DNA from: Syntrophaceae bacterium PtaB.Bin038
GTDB taxonomy: Bacteria; Desulfobacterota; Syntrophia; Syntrophales; UBA2192
Direction: 5' to 3'
Assembly: GCA_002067855.1 (NCBI GenBank)
Contig: MVQS01000083.1
Location: 1-31,445 of the forward strand
DNA: 31,445 nt
Positions 8,294 to 15,910 of the stretch are shown one piece after another (position 1 is the first letter of the stretch; each line of letters begins with the position of its first letter). A model generated the notes under the pieces. The model worked only from the letters and a program-made list of their open reading frames with translations. It made no database searches and had not been told where the DNA came from. The position numbers were made by a program, and so were the translations under genes.

Positions 8294-8821
8294 ATGATCC
8301 TCCACCCCTACCCCACGGTCACCCAGAGGACGAGAGACGACTGCGGGGCCGCCATCGTCTCCTCGATCCTGCGCAAGCACAACATCAAGCACCAGTACAG
8401 CCGCCTGTGCAGGGAACTCAACGTCAGCAACAGGACGGGCACGGAGGAGCCGGACATCGTAAACTTCCTCAACTCCAAGGGGTTCCGCGCCTGGATGACC
8501 TACGATATGACCGTCGATTCGCTGATCAATTTCATCGACTCCGAGATCCCCGTGATCCTCATCGTCCAGGCGTACAGCCGCAGCAAGAAGGAGGACCGCT
8601 ACGAGGGGCTCACCAATTACGGCCACTACCTCCTCGCCATCGGCCACGACGGCGACCGGGTCATCTTCATGGACTCGGGGCTGCCCTTCGGCAGTTACGG
8701 GTACCTGACGAAGGCGGAACTGGAGAAACGCTGGTACTACGTCTCGGAGGACAACCGCAAGCTGCGCGTCGGCATCGTCGTCGAACCCCCCAAGAAGAAC
8801 AACCTCATCCACATCCGGTAG
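8294..8821 (+). CDS. Stand-alone C39-like (papain-fold) cysteine protease
   Basis: 175 residues. The segment RTRDDCGAAIVSSILRKHNI carries the catalytic Cys17 in the DCG context of peptidase family C39. NYGHYLLAIGHDGDRVIFMDSG supplies the expected His111 and Asp127. C39 domains usually sit at the N-terminus of bacteriocin ABC exporters and cut double-glycine leaders; here the domain stands alone, with no signal peptide, no ABC part and no peptide substrate gene that I can see nearby. Related stand-alone proteins are annotated as papain-like cysteine proteases of unknown role. AAAGGA lies about 11 nt upstream of the ATG. Confidence 0.75.
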   Translation: MILHPYPTVTQRTRDDCGAAIVSSILRKHNIKHQYSRLCRELNVSNRTGTEEPDIVNFLNSKGFRAWMTYDMTVDSLINFIDSEIPVILIVQAYSRSKKEDRYEGLTNYGHYLLAIGHDGDRVIFMDSGLPFGSYGYLTKAELEKRWYYVSEDNRKLRVGIVVEPPKKNNLIHIR

Positions 8822-9457
8822 GCGCCGTCATCGTGCGCGGGCATCCGATCCCGGCGCAGGCAGGTTGCGCGTCTATACGAAGACAACAGACCCCGACTTC
8901 GCCGGAGGGTATTTCGGGGAATACGCATGTTAGATAGTATCAATCTCTCTGTGTGTGGCAAGCAATCACAAATTTCCGCTCGCCGACTTGCGGACGAGAG
9001 CAAGGGCGGTCGTCTGGAACTCTTTACTCGCCCTTTGATCCCATACCGTTGAGGGATTTACACCACGCACTTTCTGACTTGCATCGACTTTCCATTCGAG
9101 AGGGTGATCGTTTCCCTTTCTCTGGGCGTGAGAGCCTGTCGGCGACATCGGCCCGTCATCGGGAAACCGGCGGATCTGAATCCGTCGGGATCCGGTGCCC
9201 GCCGCTCAGTGCCGGATGTTGCCGCTCCGTCATCGGGAGGAGCACGCTCCCGCCGCGGGGACGAGACCCCCTGCGTCCGACCGCGCGGCACCCGCGTCCC
9301 CCGCAGTCGGTATCTTTCTCGGCTTGTATCCGGGCTCGTCCCCTCGGGGCCGTTTCTCGGCCTCGGCATCACCCTCCGGATCACACCGCCGCCGAGTTCG
9401 TAAGGGTTTGAGGCCCCGCGTTTGTGTCGGCCCCTACAGTATCCGTCCTTGCGGGAT
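8822..9457 (+). other. 636-bp stretch with no recognised gene
   Basis: It lies between the convergent C39-like gene and the HisC-like aminotransferase gene. Several overlapping open frames exist on both strands, but none has a ribosome site, a family motif or a sensible composition; they are rich in Arg, Pro and Ser as expected of GC-rich non-coding DNA. The first 200 bp are noticeably more AT-rich than the rest. No tRNA or strong terminator was found. It may be the remnant of a mobile or decayed gene. Confidence 0.4.
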
Positions 9458-10483
9458 TCAGGGGGACTGCGTCGAGGTAGGGGACAGCAGCCCGCGCAGT
9501 GCGTCGACAAACCGGCGGTTGTCCTCGGGCAATGCCGTTGTGATGCGCATGTAGCCCGGGCCCAGCACCGGGTCGTTGACGGGCTTGATGAGAATGTCAC
9601 GGCTGCGGAGCCGGTCTGCGAGCTCTACCGCCCTGTGCGGTGCGAAGTCGGCCAGAAAGAAATAGGTCCGGGTCGAGAAGGTGCGCACGCCCAGCGTGCG
9701 GATTTGCGCGGCGAGTTCCTCGGTCCAGGCGCGCAATTGTCCGGCGCGGGTGCGAATCTTGTCCTCGTGCTGCAGCGTGGCGATGGCTGCCGCCTGGCTG
9801 GGCCGGGCGAGGGGATAGGCGTCATTGTGGTTGTTCAGGTCGTCGGCGATGGCCTCGGGGAATATGCCGTAGCCGACGCGGAAACCTGCCAGGCTGTGGG
9901 CCTTGGACAGGGTACGGGTCACGAGCAGGTTGGAATGCCTGGGAACGAGGTGTGCCACGGACTGCCCGGCGAGGTCGATGAACGCCTCGTCGACAAGAAA
10001 TCGCGTTTCCGGGTATCGTTGCAACAGTCCCGGCAAGGGAGCCATGTCGAAAACACCGCCGGTTGGATTGTTGGGATTGACGATGACAGCGAGCGTCGTG
10101 CCGTCCGGAATCGTCAGGTCGGTCAGGTCGAAGGCGAAGTCCTTTTCGGGAAGCAGCCGGGTTTCGGTGTAGCGCCGGGCGATTTCGGGGAAAAGCACGT
10201 AGGTCGGCGTCAGCATGTGCACCTGACGGCCCAGTCGGTCGAAGATCTGGCGCAGAATCAGTTCAGATCCCGCGTTGATGTGAATGAGCCGTTCGGGAAC
10301 CTCGAGCTTGTCGCTGATGAGCCGCCGCAGGGGTTCCGAATAGGCCTCGGTGTAATAGTTGCTCTGCGGAGCCTCGGACTGCGCGGCCGCGATCGCCTCG
10401 TCGATCGGGGGCAGCGGGTTTTCGCAAAGCAAAAGCTTGATGCCCCGGAACGTCCCGCCGCCTTTCTCCGAGATGGCCCCCAT
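9458..10483 (-). CDS. HisC-like PLP-dependent aminotransferase
   Basis: 341 residues from the second of two adjacent ATGs; GGAGG is 6 nt before it and only 3 nt before the first (10486). Fold-type I aminotransferase motifs are present: NYYTEAYSEPLRRLI, VNPNNPTGG (137-143), DEAFID with the PLP-binding Asp, and TRTLSKAHSLAGFRVGYG with Lys194 forming the Schiff base. The order and length match histidinol-phosphate aminotransferase and its relatives (threonine-phosphate decarboxylase, other HisC-like enzymes). No histidine or cobalamin genes are next to it, so the substrate is open. It ends the long minus-strand series that starts at the NifX gene, but a 300-bp gap upstream suggests its own promoter. 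Confidence 0.8.
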   Translation of the reverse strand: MGAISEKGGGTFRGIKLLLCENPLPPIDEAIAAAQSEAPQSNYYTEAYSEPLRRLISDKLEVPERLIHINAGSELILRQIFDRLGRQVHMLTPTYVLFPEIARRYTETRLLPEKDFAFDLTDLTIPDGTTLAVIVNPNNPTGGVFDMAPLPGLLQRYPETRFLVDEAFIDLAGQSVAHLVPRHSNLLVTRTLSKAHSLAGFRVGYGIFPEAIADDLNNHNDAYPLARPSQAAAIATLQHEDKIRTRAGQLRAWTEELAAQIRTLGVRTFSTRTYFFLADFAPHRAVELADRLRSRDILIKPVNDPVLGPGYMRITTALPEDNRRFVDALRGLLSPTSTQSP

Positions 10484-10789
10484 CATTTTCCTCCTTCTGC
10501 TATGAATGTTTTCCATTTGCGCCCCGTGTTGCAAAAAGGTCACGACCGCAAAAGACTCCAATCGACAGAAGGGTTGAATCCACGCCGGGGATCCGAAGCC
10601 CTGTTCCCATGTTGTATTGTATCGGAAAAATCGGCCCGATCCACCGAAAATGTCCGCCGCACCCTGCCGGGTATCGGGGTTACGGAAGACATCACTCGGT
10701 TACAACCCCGATGGAGGGGAGGCGGGTTCTCATCCGGTCGATAGGGCCCGGTCGCCTTAACGGATCCGGCCGCGGTTGCCGGCGTCTCG
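10484..10789. other. 306-bp intergenic region with a 9-bp inverted repeat
   Basis: Between the third MBL gene and the aminotransferase gene. The perfect inverted repeat ATCGGGGTT (10673-10681) / AACCCCGAT (10704-10712) has a 22-bp spacer. It may act as a terminator for the MBL gene or as an operator; no T-run follows. The stretch from 10490 to 10640 is AT-richer and could hold the aminotransferase promoter. No gene was seen. Confidence 0.45.
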
Positions 10790-11599
10790 TCAAAGAGGCA
10801 CGACGATCACCGCGCCCAGCCCCGCTTCCACGAAATCGTGGCCCCAGGCCTGCCGGAAAAGCGCTGTGGCCGCCTCGCCCGTGCAGTGGCTGGGGGCGAC
10901 CTTTCGAACGCCCAGGGACCGGAGCCTGGCGACGATGGCCTGGATTCCCGTTCGGCTCGCCCCGCCGAGGTGAAAGCCGCCCAGGAGCAAGTGGCTCTTT
11001 TTCCCCGTAAGCCGTTCGGCCGTCTCCACAATCCGGGCGATTCCGGGGTGGGCGCAGCCGGTGACGACCACCAGACCCTGCGGCGTCTCCACGATCAGGG
11101 ACTGCTCGACGATGCCGTCCTTGCTCAGTCCCCCGGTTCCGGTCACGTGATCGGCGAGCCTGCCTCCCGCCCCGACCGTGCGGACGTCCGCGCCCCGTTC
11201 GGTGACGGCCCGGCGGAACGAGGCCGGAAACCCTTCCGGCAGGAAGACCTGAATCCCCGGCCGCCTGGCCAGCAGGGCGCCGAGACCGCCGGTGTGGTCG
11301 CCGTGGATATGGGAGAGAAAAACGGCGGCAATCCCGTCGGGGTTTACGCCGAGTCGCTTCATGTTTGCGAGCAGCGTCCCGCCGTCCGCCCCGGTGTCGA
11401 AGAGGATTGTTTTTCCCGGGACTTCCACGAGACAGGAAAAGCCCCAGCCCGGGACGAGACCCGGTCGATGGGAGACATTGTCGAACAGTACCGTGAGGCG
11501 CAGGCAGGGTTTTTCGCCGGCAGCCCCGCTTTCGACAGACGTCGCGGCCGTCGTGATCAGGACCATCATCACGCATAGCCTCAAAAGATACTTCGCCAA
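10790..11599 (-). CDS. Exported MBL-fold metallo-hydrolase, COG1237 type (copy 3)
   Basis: 269 residues, TTG start with AGGGGG about 8-10 nt upstream. Unlike its two paralogues in the window it begins with a signal peptide (LLRLCVMMVLITTAATS). The metallo-beta-lactamase fold shows SHIHGDHTGG (96-105, two-metal HxHxDH), GCAHPGI, GGFHLGG and the C-terminal SHCTGE. This set, with the later CAH and HCTG motifs, defines the branch that includes the dihydropterin ribofuranosylaminobenzene-phosphate synthase-like proteins (COG1237). The reaction is not established for most members. It follows the Nudix gene by 103 nt. Confidence 0.82.
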   Translation of the reverse strand: MAKYLLRLCVMMVLITTAATSVESGAAGEKPCLRLTVLFDNVSHRPGLVPGWGFSCLVEVPGKTILFDTGADGGTLLANMKRLGVNPDGIAAVFLSHIHGDHTGGLGALLARRPGIQVFLPEGFPASFRRAVTERGADVRTVGAGGRLADHVTGTGGLSKDGIVEQSLIVETPQGLVVVTGCAHPGIARIVETAERLTGKKSHLLLGGFHLGGASRTGIQAIVARLRSLGVRKVAPSHCTGEAATALFRQAWGHDFVEAGLGAVIVVPL

Positions 11600-11702
11600 T
11601 TCATGTCCCCCTGAGCGATGCGTCGGATGCGCTCAGGCTTCACCGCCCCTCAAGTTCGTTCTGGGTAGGGGGGCCGGGCGGAAACAGAGAGTCGCTGCTC
11701 GC

Positions 11703-12158
11703 CTAACCGGACAGAAGAAATTTTCCATCGTATCGCAGATAGTCCTCGATCGTCGCTCTGTGAACCGGCACGAGATCTTCGGTCAGTCGTGACGTCTGGA
11801 AAAATTGAATCATGGACCCTTCTCTGCCGTCGGCGCGTGGGGTACACTCCCCTTTCCGAACGATGAAGGCAAGGGCGAAGCACTGCACCCGGTCGCCGGT
11901 CGGATAGGCGAATTTTTGGTGCGGGCCGCAGGAGAAGCCCATCCGTTCCGCCTCGATTACCTTCAAGGATGTTTCTTCCTCCACCTCCCGCCTGAGTGCT
12001 TCTAAGGGGGTCTCGTCCAACTCGACAAAACCGCCGGAGATTTCCCACTGGCCGTTGTCGGTCGGCCGTTGCAGGAGAATCTCGCCGGCCCCGTTCAGCA
12101 GGATCGCGCGCACGCCGGGTACGAAGATCCGTCGCGATCCCAAACCACTGCTGTCCAA
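11703..12158 (-). CDS. Nudix hydrolase, 5' end displaced by an IS insertion
   Basis: Up to 151 residues. The Nudix box reads GGFVELDETPLEALRREVEEE; REVEEETSL has Ser where the consensus has Gly near the end, but all catalytic Glu/Arg positions are present. Nudix enzymes cleave nucleoside diphosphates linked to another group; the substrate is not evident. The current start is uncertain: the best in-frame TTG at 12158 lies inside the inverted repeat of the IS4 element. Before insertion the frame continued from the region just after the ZIP gene, where GGGAGGAG is seen (about 13571-13578). The enzyme domain itself is complete, so the gene may still be made from a TTG, or be silenced. Confidence 0.72.
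   Translation of the reverse strand: MDSSGLGSRRIFVPGVRAILLNGAGEILLQRPTDNGQWEISGGFVELDETPLEALRREVEEETSLKVIEAERMGFSCGPHQKFAYPTGDRVQCFALAFIVRKGECTPRADGREGSMIQFFQTSRLTEDLVPVHRATIEDYLRYDGKFLLSG
12137..12145. repeat. Target-site duplication, left copy
   Basis: ATCCCAAAC directly before the IS; the identical 9 bases occur directly after it at 13537-13545. Confidence 0.85.
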
Positions 12159-13536
12159 AATAACCTGAAACGGGGTCAGCGGCCCCTATAGAAGCAGGCT
12201 TTTGGACGGGTTCGTTGACAGTTTCGAGATCAGGTTGTCCTCTTCTTTTTTTGCCTCGGTCAGGATGCTGTCCAATTCAGCTCCGGCTGTTCCTGCAGGG
12301 GGATCGCCGGCGGCGTCTCATAGGGCGCATCGAGCCAGGCCCACAAGTCCCGGTAGGTAAAGAGGTTGTATCGCAGCATCGCGACCAGGTTCGACAGCGA
12401 CCACCGGAACTGCGAGCGGTGCTTCAGGTACTTCAGCACGAGGATCGCGATCAATGCTGTCCAAATCTGGATCAAGAGCGCATTGGCCGAGGTGCCCACG
12501 AAGGTCTTGATCTTGAGATTCTGCTTGATCGTCTTGAAAAAGATCTCGATCTGCCAGCGGTCCTTGTAGATGGCCGCAATCGTCGTCGCCCCAAAGTCCA
12601 GGTGATTGGTCAGCAGCACGATGACCTGTTCGTTCTCGGCATCCCAGATCTCCAGCCGTCTCAAGGGGACGGGATACTTTCTGTGAGAGTAGAACCCCTC
12701 GAGCTCAATGATCTGATCGCTCAGGATGTTCCGGTTGTTCGGGATCGCCCGTTCCTCCACGATCCGGTAATGGGCATTGCCCTTCTGGCGGGTTACGAAG
12801 AAAACCCCGCCCCGGTTCCAGGACCCGAAGAGGTCAAAATCGACATAGCCCCGGTCTACCACCACGATCGAGCCGGCCGGGAAGTTCAGCGTCCGGGCAA
12901 TCCGGATCTCGTGGATCCTCCCGGTCGTGATGCGAGCAAGCACGGGCAGATAGCCCTCATGATCCAGCAGCAGGTGAAGCTTCACGGCCCCCTTGGTCCG
13001 TCGGTACTTGGCCCAGTCAAACAGGGAGGCGCACAGCGGGATGAGCGAGGCATCGAGGCTGAAGAGCCGGTTCTTGAACCGGAACTTCCGTTTGCCGAAC
13101 TGCAGCTGCTGGCATCGACCCAGGATCTGATAAAACAGCTTCTCGTAGAGCTGCCAGGGCCGGTGTTCATTGGCGTAGGCCAGGGTCGAGCGTTTCGGGG
13201 CCGTTTGAATGCCCAGATGCCTGGCCTTGCCGAAACAACTGGCCAGCCCGCCGCAGATCTCGCGAAGGGAATGGGCCTGCCCCAACTGGCAGAACAGCAT
13301 GGCCACGAACTGGTCCCAGCAGTCAAAGCCCTTGGCGCCTCGATCGGCCCGGGTCGCCTCCACGGCTTCAAAGAACTCGCGTCGCGGAAATAGGTGTAGA
13401 ATTTGACCGAAAATGCTGCTAAATCGGTTCACGAGGGTGCCTCCTTTCAGGGTTGAAGAATTTCTTGTGGCAAAGAAACCTTTACCTGATCGTGTGCACC
13501 CTTTTCAATTACTAAAACCTATTTTGGACAGATGTG
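12146..13536 (-). mobile_element. IS4-family insertion sequence, complete, 1391 bp
   Basis: The ends are inverted repeats: CACTGCTGTCCAAAATA on the left and, read inward from the right, CACATCTGTCCAAAATA (15 of 17 identical). Perfect 9-bp direct repeats flank it. One transposase gene fills it. Intact ends, target duplication and open frame suggest a recent insertion. It separates the ZIP gene from the Nudix gene. Length and ends fit the IS4Sa-like part of the IS4 family, by recollection. Confidence 0.9.
12260..13432 (-). CDS. IS4-family DDE transposase
   Basis: 390 residues with a GTG start preceded by AAAGGAGG. The N-terminal 75 residues resemble the DUF4372 domain often fused to IS4 transposases. 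Catalytic residues are Asp127 (FSLDASL), Asp193 (VVDRGYVDF) and Glu296 in YKDRWQIEIFFKTIK, which satisfies the IS4 signature Y-(2)-R-(3)-E-(6)-K with Tyr289, Arg292, Glu296 and Lys303. It cuts and joins the element ends. No frameshift or stop is seen, so the element may be active. Confidence 0.93.
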   Translation of the reverse strand: MNRFSSIFGQILHLFPRREFFEAVEATRADRGAKGFDCWDQFVAMLFCQLGQAHSLREICGGLASCFGKARHLGIQTAPKRSTLAYANEHRPWQLYEKLFYQILGRCQQLQFGKRKFRFKNRLFSLDASLIPLCASLFDWAKYRRTKGAVKLHLLLDHEGYLPVLARITTGRIHEIRIARTLNFPAGSIVVVDRGYVDFDLFGSWNRGGVFFVTRQKGNAHYRIVEERAIPNNRNILSDQIIELEGFYSHRKYPVPLRRLEIWDAENEQVIVLLTNHLDFGATTIAAIYKDRWQIEIFFKTIKQNLKIKTFVGTSANALLIQIWTALIAILVLKYLKHRSQFRWSLSNLVAMLRYNLFTYRDLWAWLDAPYETPPAIPLQEQPELNWTAS

Positions 13537-13545
13537 ATCCCAAAC
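13537..13545. repeat. Target-site duplication, right copy
   Basis: ATCCCAAAC directly after the right inverted repeat, identical to 12137-12145. Confidence 0.85.
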
Positions 13546-13589
13546 ACTTTCGAATCTCTTGGAGATGGCCCGTTGTCTCCTCCCGCCTA

Positions 13590-14324
13590 TCAGGCCTTCG
13601 ACGCCACGATCATGACGGCGACCAGGACCCCGCCAGCCAGGGCGACCAGGCTGTATTTCCTGTGTTCCTGCTCCGCTCGGGGCAGGAGGTGGGTGGCGCC
13701 GACATACACCAGGGCGCCCGCTGAAAGCGAAAGCAGGCAGCCGAGGGTGTCCCTGTTGATCGAGCTGACCAGTGGGTAGGAAATCAGCATGCCCAGCGGC
13801 GTGGTTGCCGCGGCGGCCAGAAAGGCCAGAAGCATGGACTGGCGCTCCCTGAACCCGCCCCGGACTAGCAGCAGGTACGTGATGATGCCCTCCGGGAATT
13901 CGTGAAGGACCATGCCGAGGGTTGCGAGAAACCCCGTGAGGATGCTGACCGTGAAGGTGATGGAGTAGATGAACCCGTCGATGAAGGAATGAAAGCCGAT
14001 CCCCAGCATGGGCACGACGCCGATGGAATACTCCTTTCTCTCCGGATCTCTCTCGCAGACAAAGGCCGTCAGGAAACGATTGAACAGGTGCAGGCCCCAG
14101 AAGCCGATCAGCAGGTATGCCGGGGCCCGGGGATTCATGTTGAAGGATTTGGGAATCATGTGCAGAAAAGAGGCCGAGACGAGCACGCCGGCGGCAAAAC
14201 ACATGAAGTAGGCCGTGTTCCGGTGCCCCCAATCCGCAAACCGTCGTATGGTGTAGATGCCGAAAGTCGTGACCAGGGCCGCGGAGATACTCACGGCCAG
14301 AGCGGTCCAAAAGGTATTCTCCAT
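13590..14324 (-). CDS. ZIP-family divalent metal transporter
   Basis: 244 residues with about eight hydrophobic helices. The metal-site helices are TM4 with GIGFHSFIDGFIYS and TM5 with VLHEFPEGIITYLL, the His/Asp and His-Glu pattern of ZIP channels. ZIP proteins bring Zn(II), Fe(II) or Mn(II) into the cytoplasm. It follows the second MBL gene by 61 nt and, before the IS insertion, was directly followed by the Nudix gene. Its position beside two metal-dependent hydrolases and a ferritin-like protein suggests a role in supplying metal to this cluster; that is inference. Confidence 0.88.
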   Translation of the reverse strand: MENTFWTALAVSISAALVTTFGIYTIRRFADWGHRNTAYFMCFAAGVLVSASFLHMIPKSFNMNPRAPAYLLIGFWGLHLFNRFLTAFVCERDPERKEYSIGVVPMLGIGFHSFIDGFIYSITFTVSILTGFLATLGMVLHEFPEGIITYLLLVRGGFRERQSMLLAFLAAAATTPLGMLISYPLVSSINRDTLGCLLSLSAGALVYVGATHLLPRAEQEHRKYSLVALAGGVLVAVMIVASKA

Positions 14325-14385
14325 GTTCCGCCCGCTTCCTTCCTCCTTGTACCCTGCCGAGTGCGGTCCCGTGCGGTCCTGTCAT

Positions 14386-15351
14386 TCATGCCGCGGCGGT
14401 GGAGGAGAGCGTGTAGGTCGACCCGACGCTGTTGAGCACGAACGTGGAGGGGAAGGCATCGGAAAAGCGCCGGATGGCGTTCCATCCGGTGCAGTGCATC
14501 GGCACCACGACCTTGGGTTCCATCGCCTTCAATGCATCGATCGTCTCCCCGATGATCGGCTCGAAGAGCGGTCCTGCCAGGTGAAACCCGCCCAAAACTG
14601 CATGGACATCGGAGGCCCCGGTGAGCTTCTTCCCGTAGAGCACCGTGTTGACGATGCCCGCGTGGCTGCACCCGCCGATCACCACGAGGCCCTTGCCCTT
14701 CAGCAGAAGAAACAGGGCCTGATCGTCGCGGATCGGGTCCTTTTCGAGCGTTCCGTTTCGTTCCAGCACGGCGTGGGGCATCCCCCGTTCGAAGGCCGTA
14801 GTGCGCTCCACCTCTCCGCTCACCAGGATCATGTCCTCGCAGATCAGGGTCGGTGCGGCGGTTTCCCGGATTCGCCCGCCCTTCTTTTCGATGTTTCCCC
14901 GGTTCAGCATGGCCGGAAAGCGATCCCTGCCCCCGTCCTTGCGGGTCAGGTAGCGGGGTGAAACAAAGGCATCGGGATGAACCAGCACGGGTACGGGCCT
15001 GCGCATTTTCTCCAGCAGCACATCCAGGGATCCCAGGTGATCCATGTGACCGTGGCTGAGCACGATCGCCTCGATGTCGCCCGGGTTCACCCCCAGGTGT
15101 TCCATGTTGTGCGGCACGCCCACGGCGCTGTAGCCCGTGTCGAACAGGATTGTGTGTTTCCTTCCGCCTTCGCGCACGGTCACCAGCAGGGACAGGCCGT
15201 GTTCGCCGATGAGGGTGTCCCTGAAGATCTCCCCGTTACAGGCCAGGTTCGCCCGGCGGACGACCTTCGTGCCGCCGAGAATCACATCCGTATAGTTGTC
15301 CATAAGCGAAAGGATCTCGATTTGATCCACTTCCTGCAAACGGTTGTTCAC
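14386..15351 (-). CDS. MBL-fold metallo-hydrolase, COG1237 type (copy 2)
   Basis: 321 residues from GTG 15351, chosen because the family usually has the segment VDQIEILSLMDNYTDVIL at its very N-terminus and GGAAGGGG lies upstream. No signal peptide, so cytoplasmic. Motifs: TILFDTG, SHGHMDHLG (99-107), GGCSHAGIVNTV, LGGFHLAGP and MHCTGWNA. The region between the first and second motifs is about 100 residues and contains HPDAF and a likely lid. It is longer than copies 1 and 3 but shares all their metal motifs. It lies 52 nt after the ferritin-like gene in the same series. Reaction unknown. Confidence 0.85.
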   Translation of the reverse strand: MNNRLQEVDQIEILSLMDNYTDVILGGTKVVRRANLACNGEIFRDTLIGEHGLSLLVTVREGGRKHTILFDTGYSAVGVPHNMEHLGVNPGDIEAIVLSHGHMDHLGSLDVLLEKMRRPVPVLVHPDAFVSPRYLTRKDGGRDRFPAMLNRGNIEKKGGRIRETAAPTLICEDMILVSGEVERTTAFERGMPHAVLERNGTLEKDPIRDDQALFLLLKGKGLVVIGGCSHAGIVNTVLYGKKLTGASDVHAVLGGFHLAGPLFEPIIGETIDALKAMEPKVVVPMHCTGWNAIRRFSDAFPSTFVLNSVGSTYTLSSTAAA

Positions 15352-15403
15352 GAAGGCCCCCCTTCCGTTCGACCCGTTCGATTTCCGGGTCCGTTTCCTT
15401 TTT

Positions 15404-15745
15404 TCATTCGGATTTGCCCGTGCCGGGCGTGCCGGCGGCGCCCTGCTCCATCTTCCCGATCTCCTCTTCGACCTCTTTCGCGCCCTGCGAGTAGAACGTT
15501 TCCTCGCCCGGGTCCAGTTCGCGCAGCAGGCGGAGAAACTCCCCCGCGTGCACCCGCTCCTCGTCGGCGATATTTCGAAGAACCGTGCGGGCGAGACGGT
15601 GGTCCGTCGATTCCGCAAGCTGCATGTAGAGCTGGATCGCTTCGTACTCCGCGGCGATCATGAAACGAATTGCGCGGATGAGTTCCTGATCCGTGAGCTT
15701 GCGCTCGTTTGCGACCCCTGAAAAGGGAGATCCGAATTCGGGCAT
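15404..15745 (-). CDS. EncFtn-like ferritin (encapsulin-cargo type)
   Basis: 113 residues, AGGAGG before the ATG. A two-helix ferritin-like protein, far shorter than the four-helix ferritins or rubrerythrin. The iron ligands fit the encapsulated-ferritin pattern: Glu33 in IAAEYEAIQLY and Glu63/His66 in IADEERVHAGEFL, spaced 30 and 3 residues as in the known EncFtn site (Glu32, Glu62, His65 by recollection). Such proteins oxidise Fe(II) and are stored inside encapsulin shells, or are fused to the shell protein in some archaea. No encapsulin gene and no clear cargo-loading tail are in the window; the C-terminus is GTPGTGKSE. Related genes without a shell also exist in anaerobes. Confidence 0.78.
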   Translation of the reverse strand: MPEFGSPFSGVANERKLTDQELIRAIRFMIAAEYEAIQLYMQLAESTDHRLARTVLRNIADEERVHAGEFLRLLRELDPGEETFYSQGAKEVEEEIGKMEQGAAGTPGTGKSE

Positions 15746-15910
15746 GCGATCCTCCTGTGTTTGTGTTGCTCGTGCTTCGCCCGGCGTCGGGCAGCGCACA
15801 CCCTCCCCGGTGCGCGTTTCAGGCGGAGTGAGGCCTGGGTCGCCGAATCCCCCCGGACGGCCCGGGCGGAACGAAAATGCAGCGGATCGCCTGCCGCCTG
15901 TCAACAGGCG

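Noticed and set aside
12215..13393. 392-residue plus-strand frame inside the IS
   Set aside because: Mirror of the transposase gene; IS4 elements carry one gene.
15404..15745. Encapsulin operon
   Set aside because: No HK97-fold shell gene in the window.
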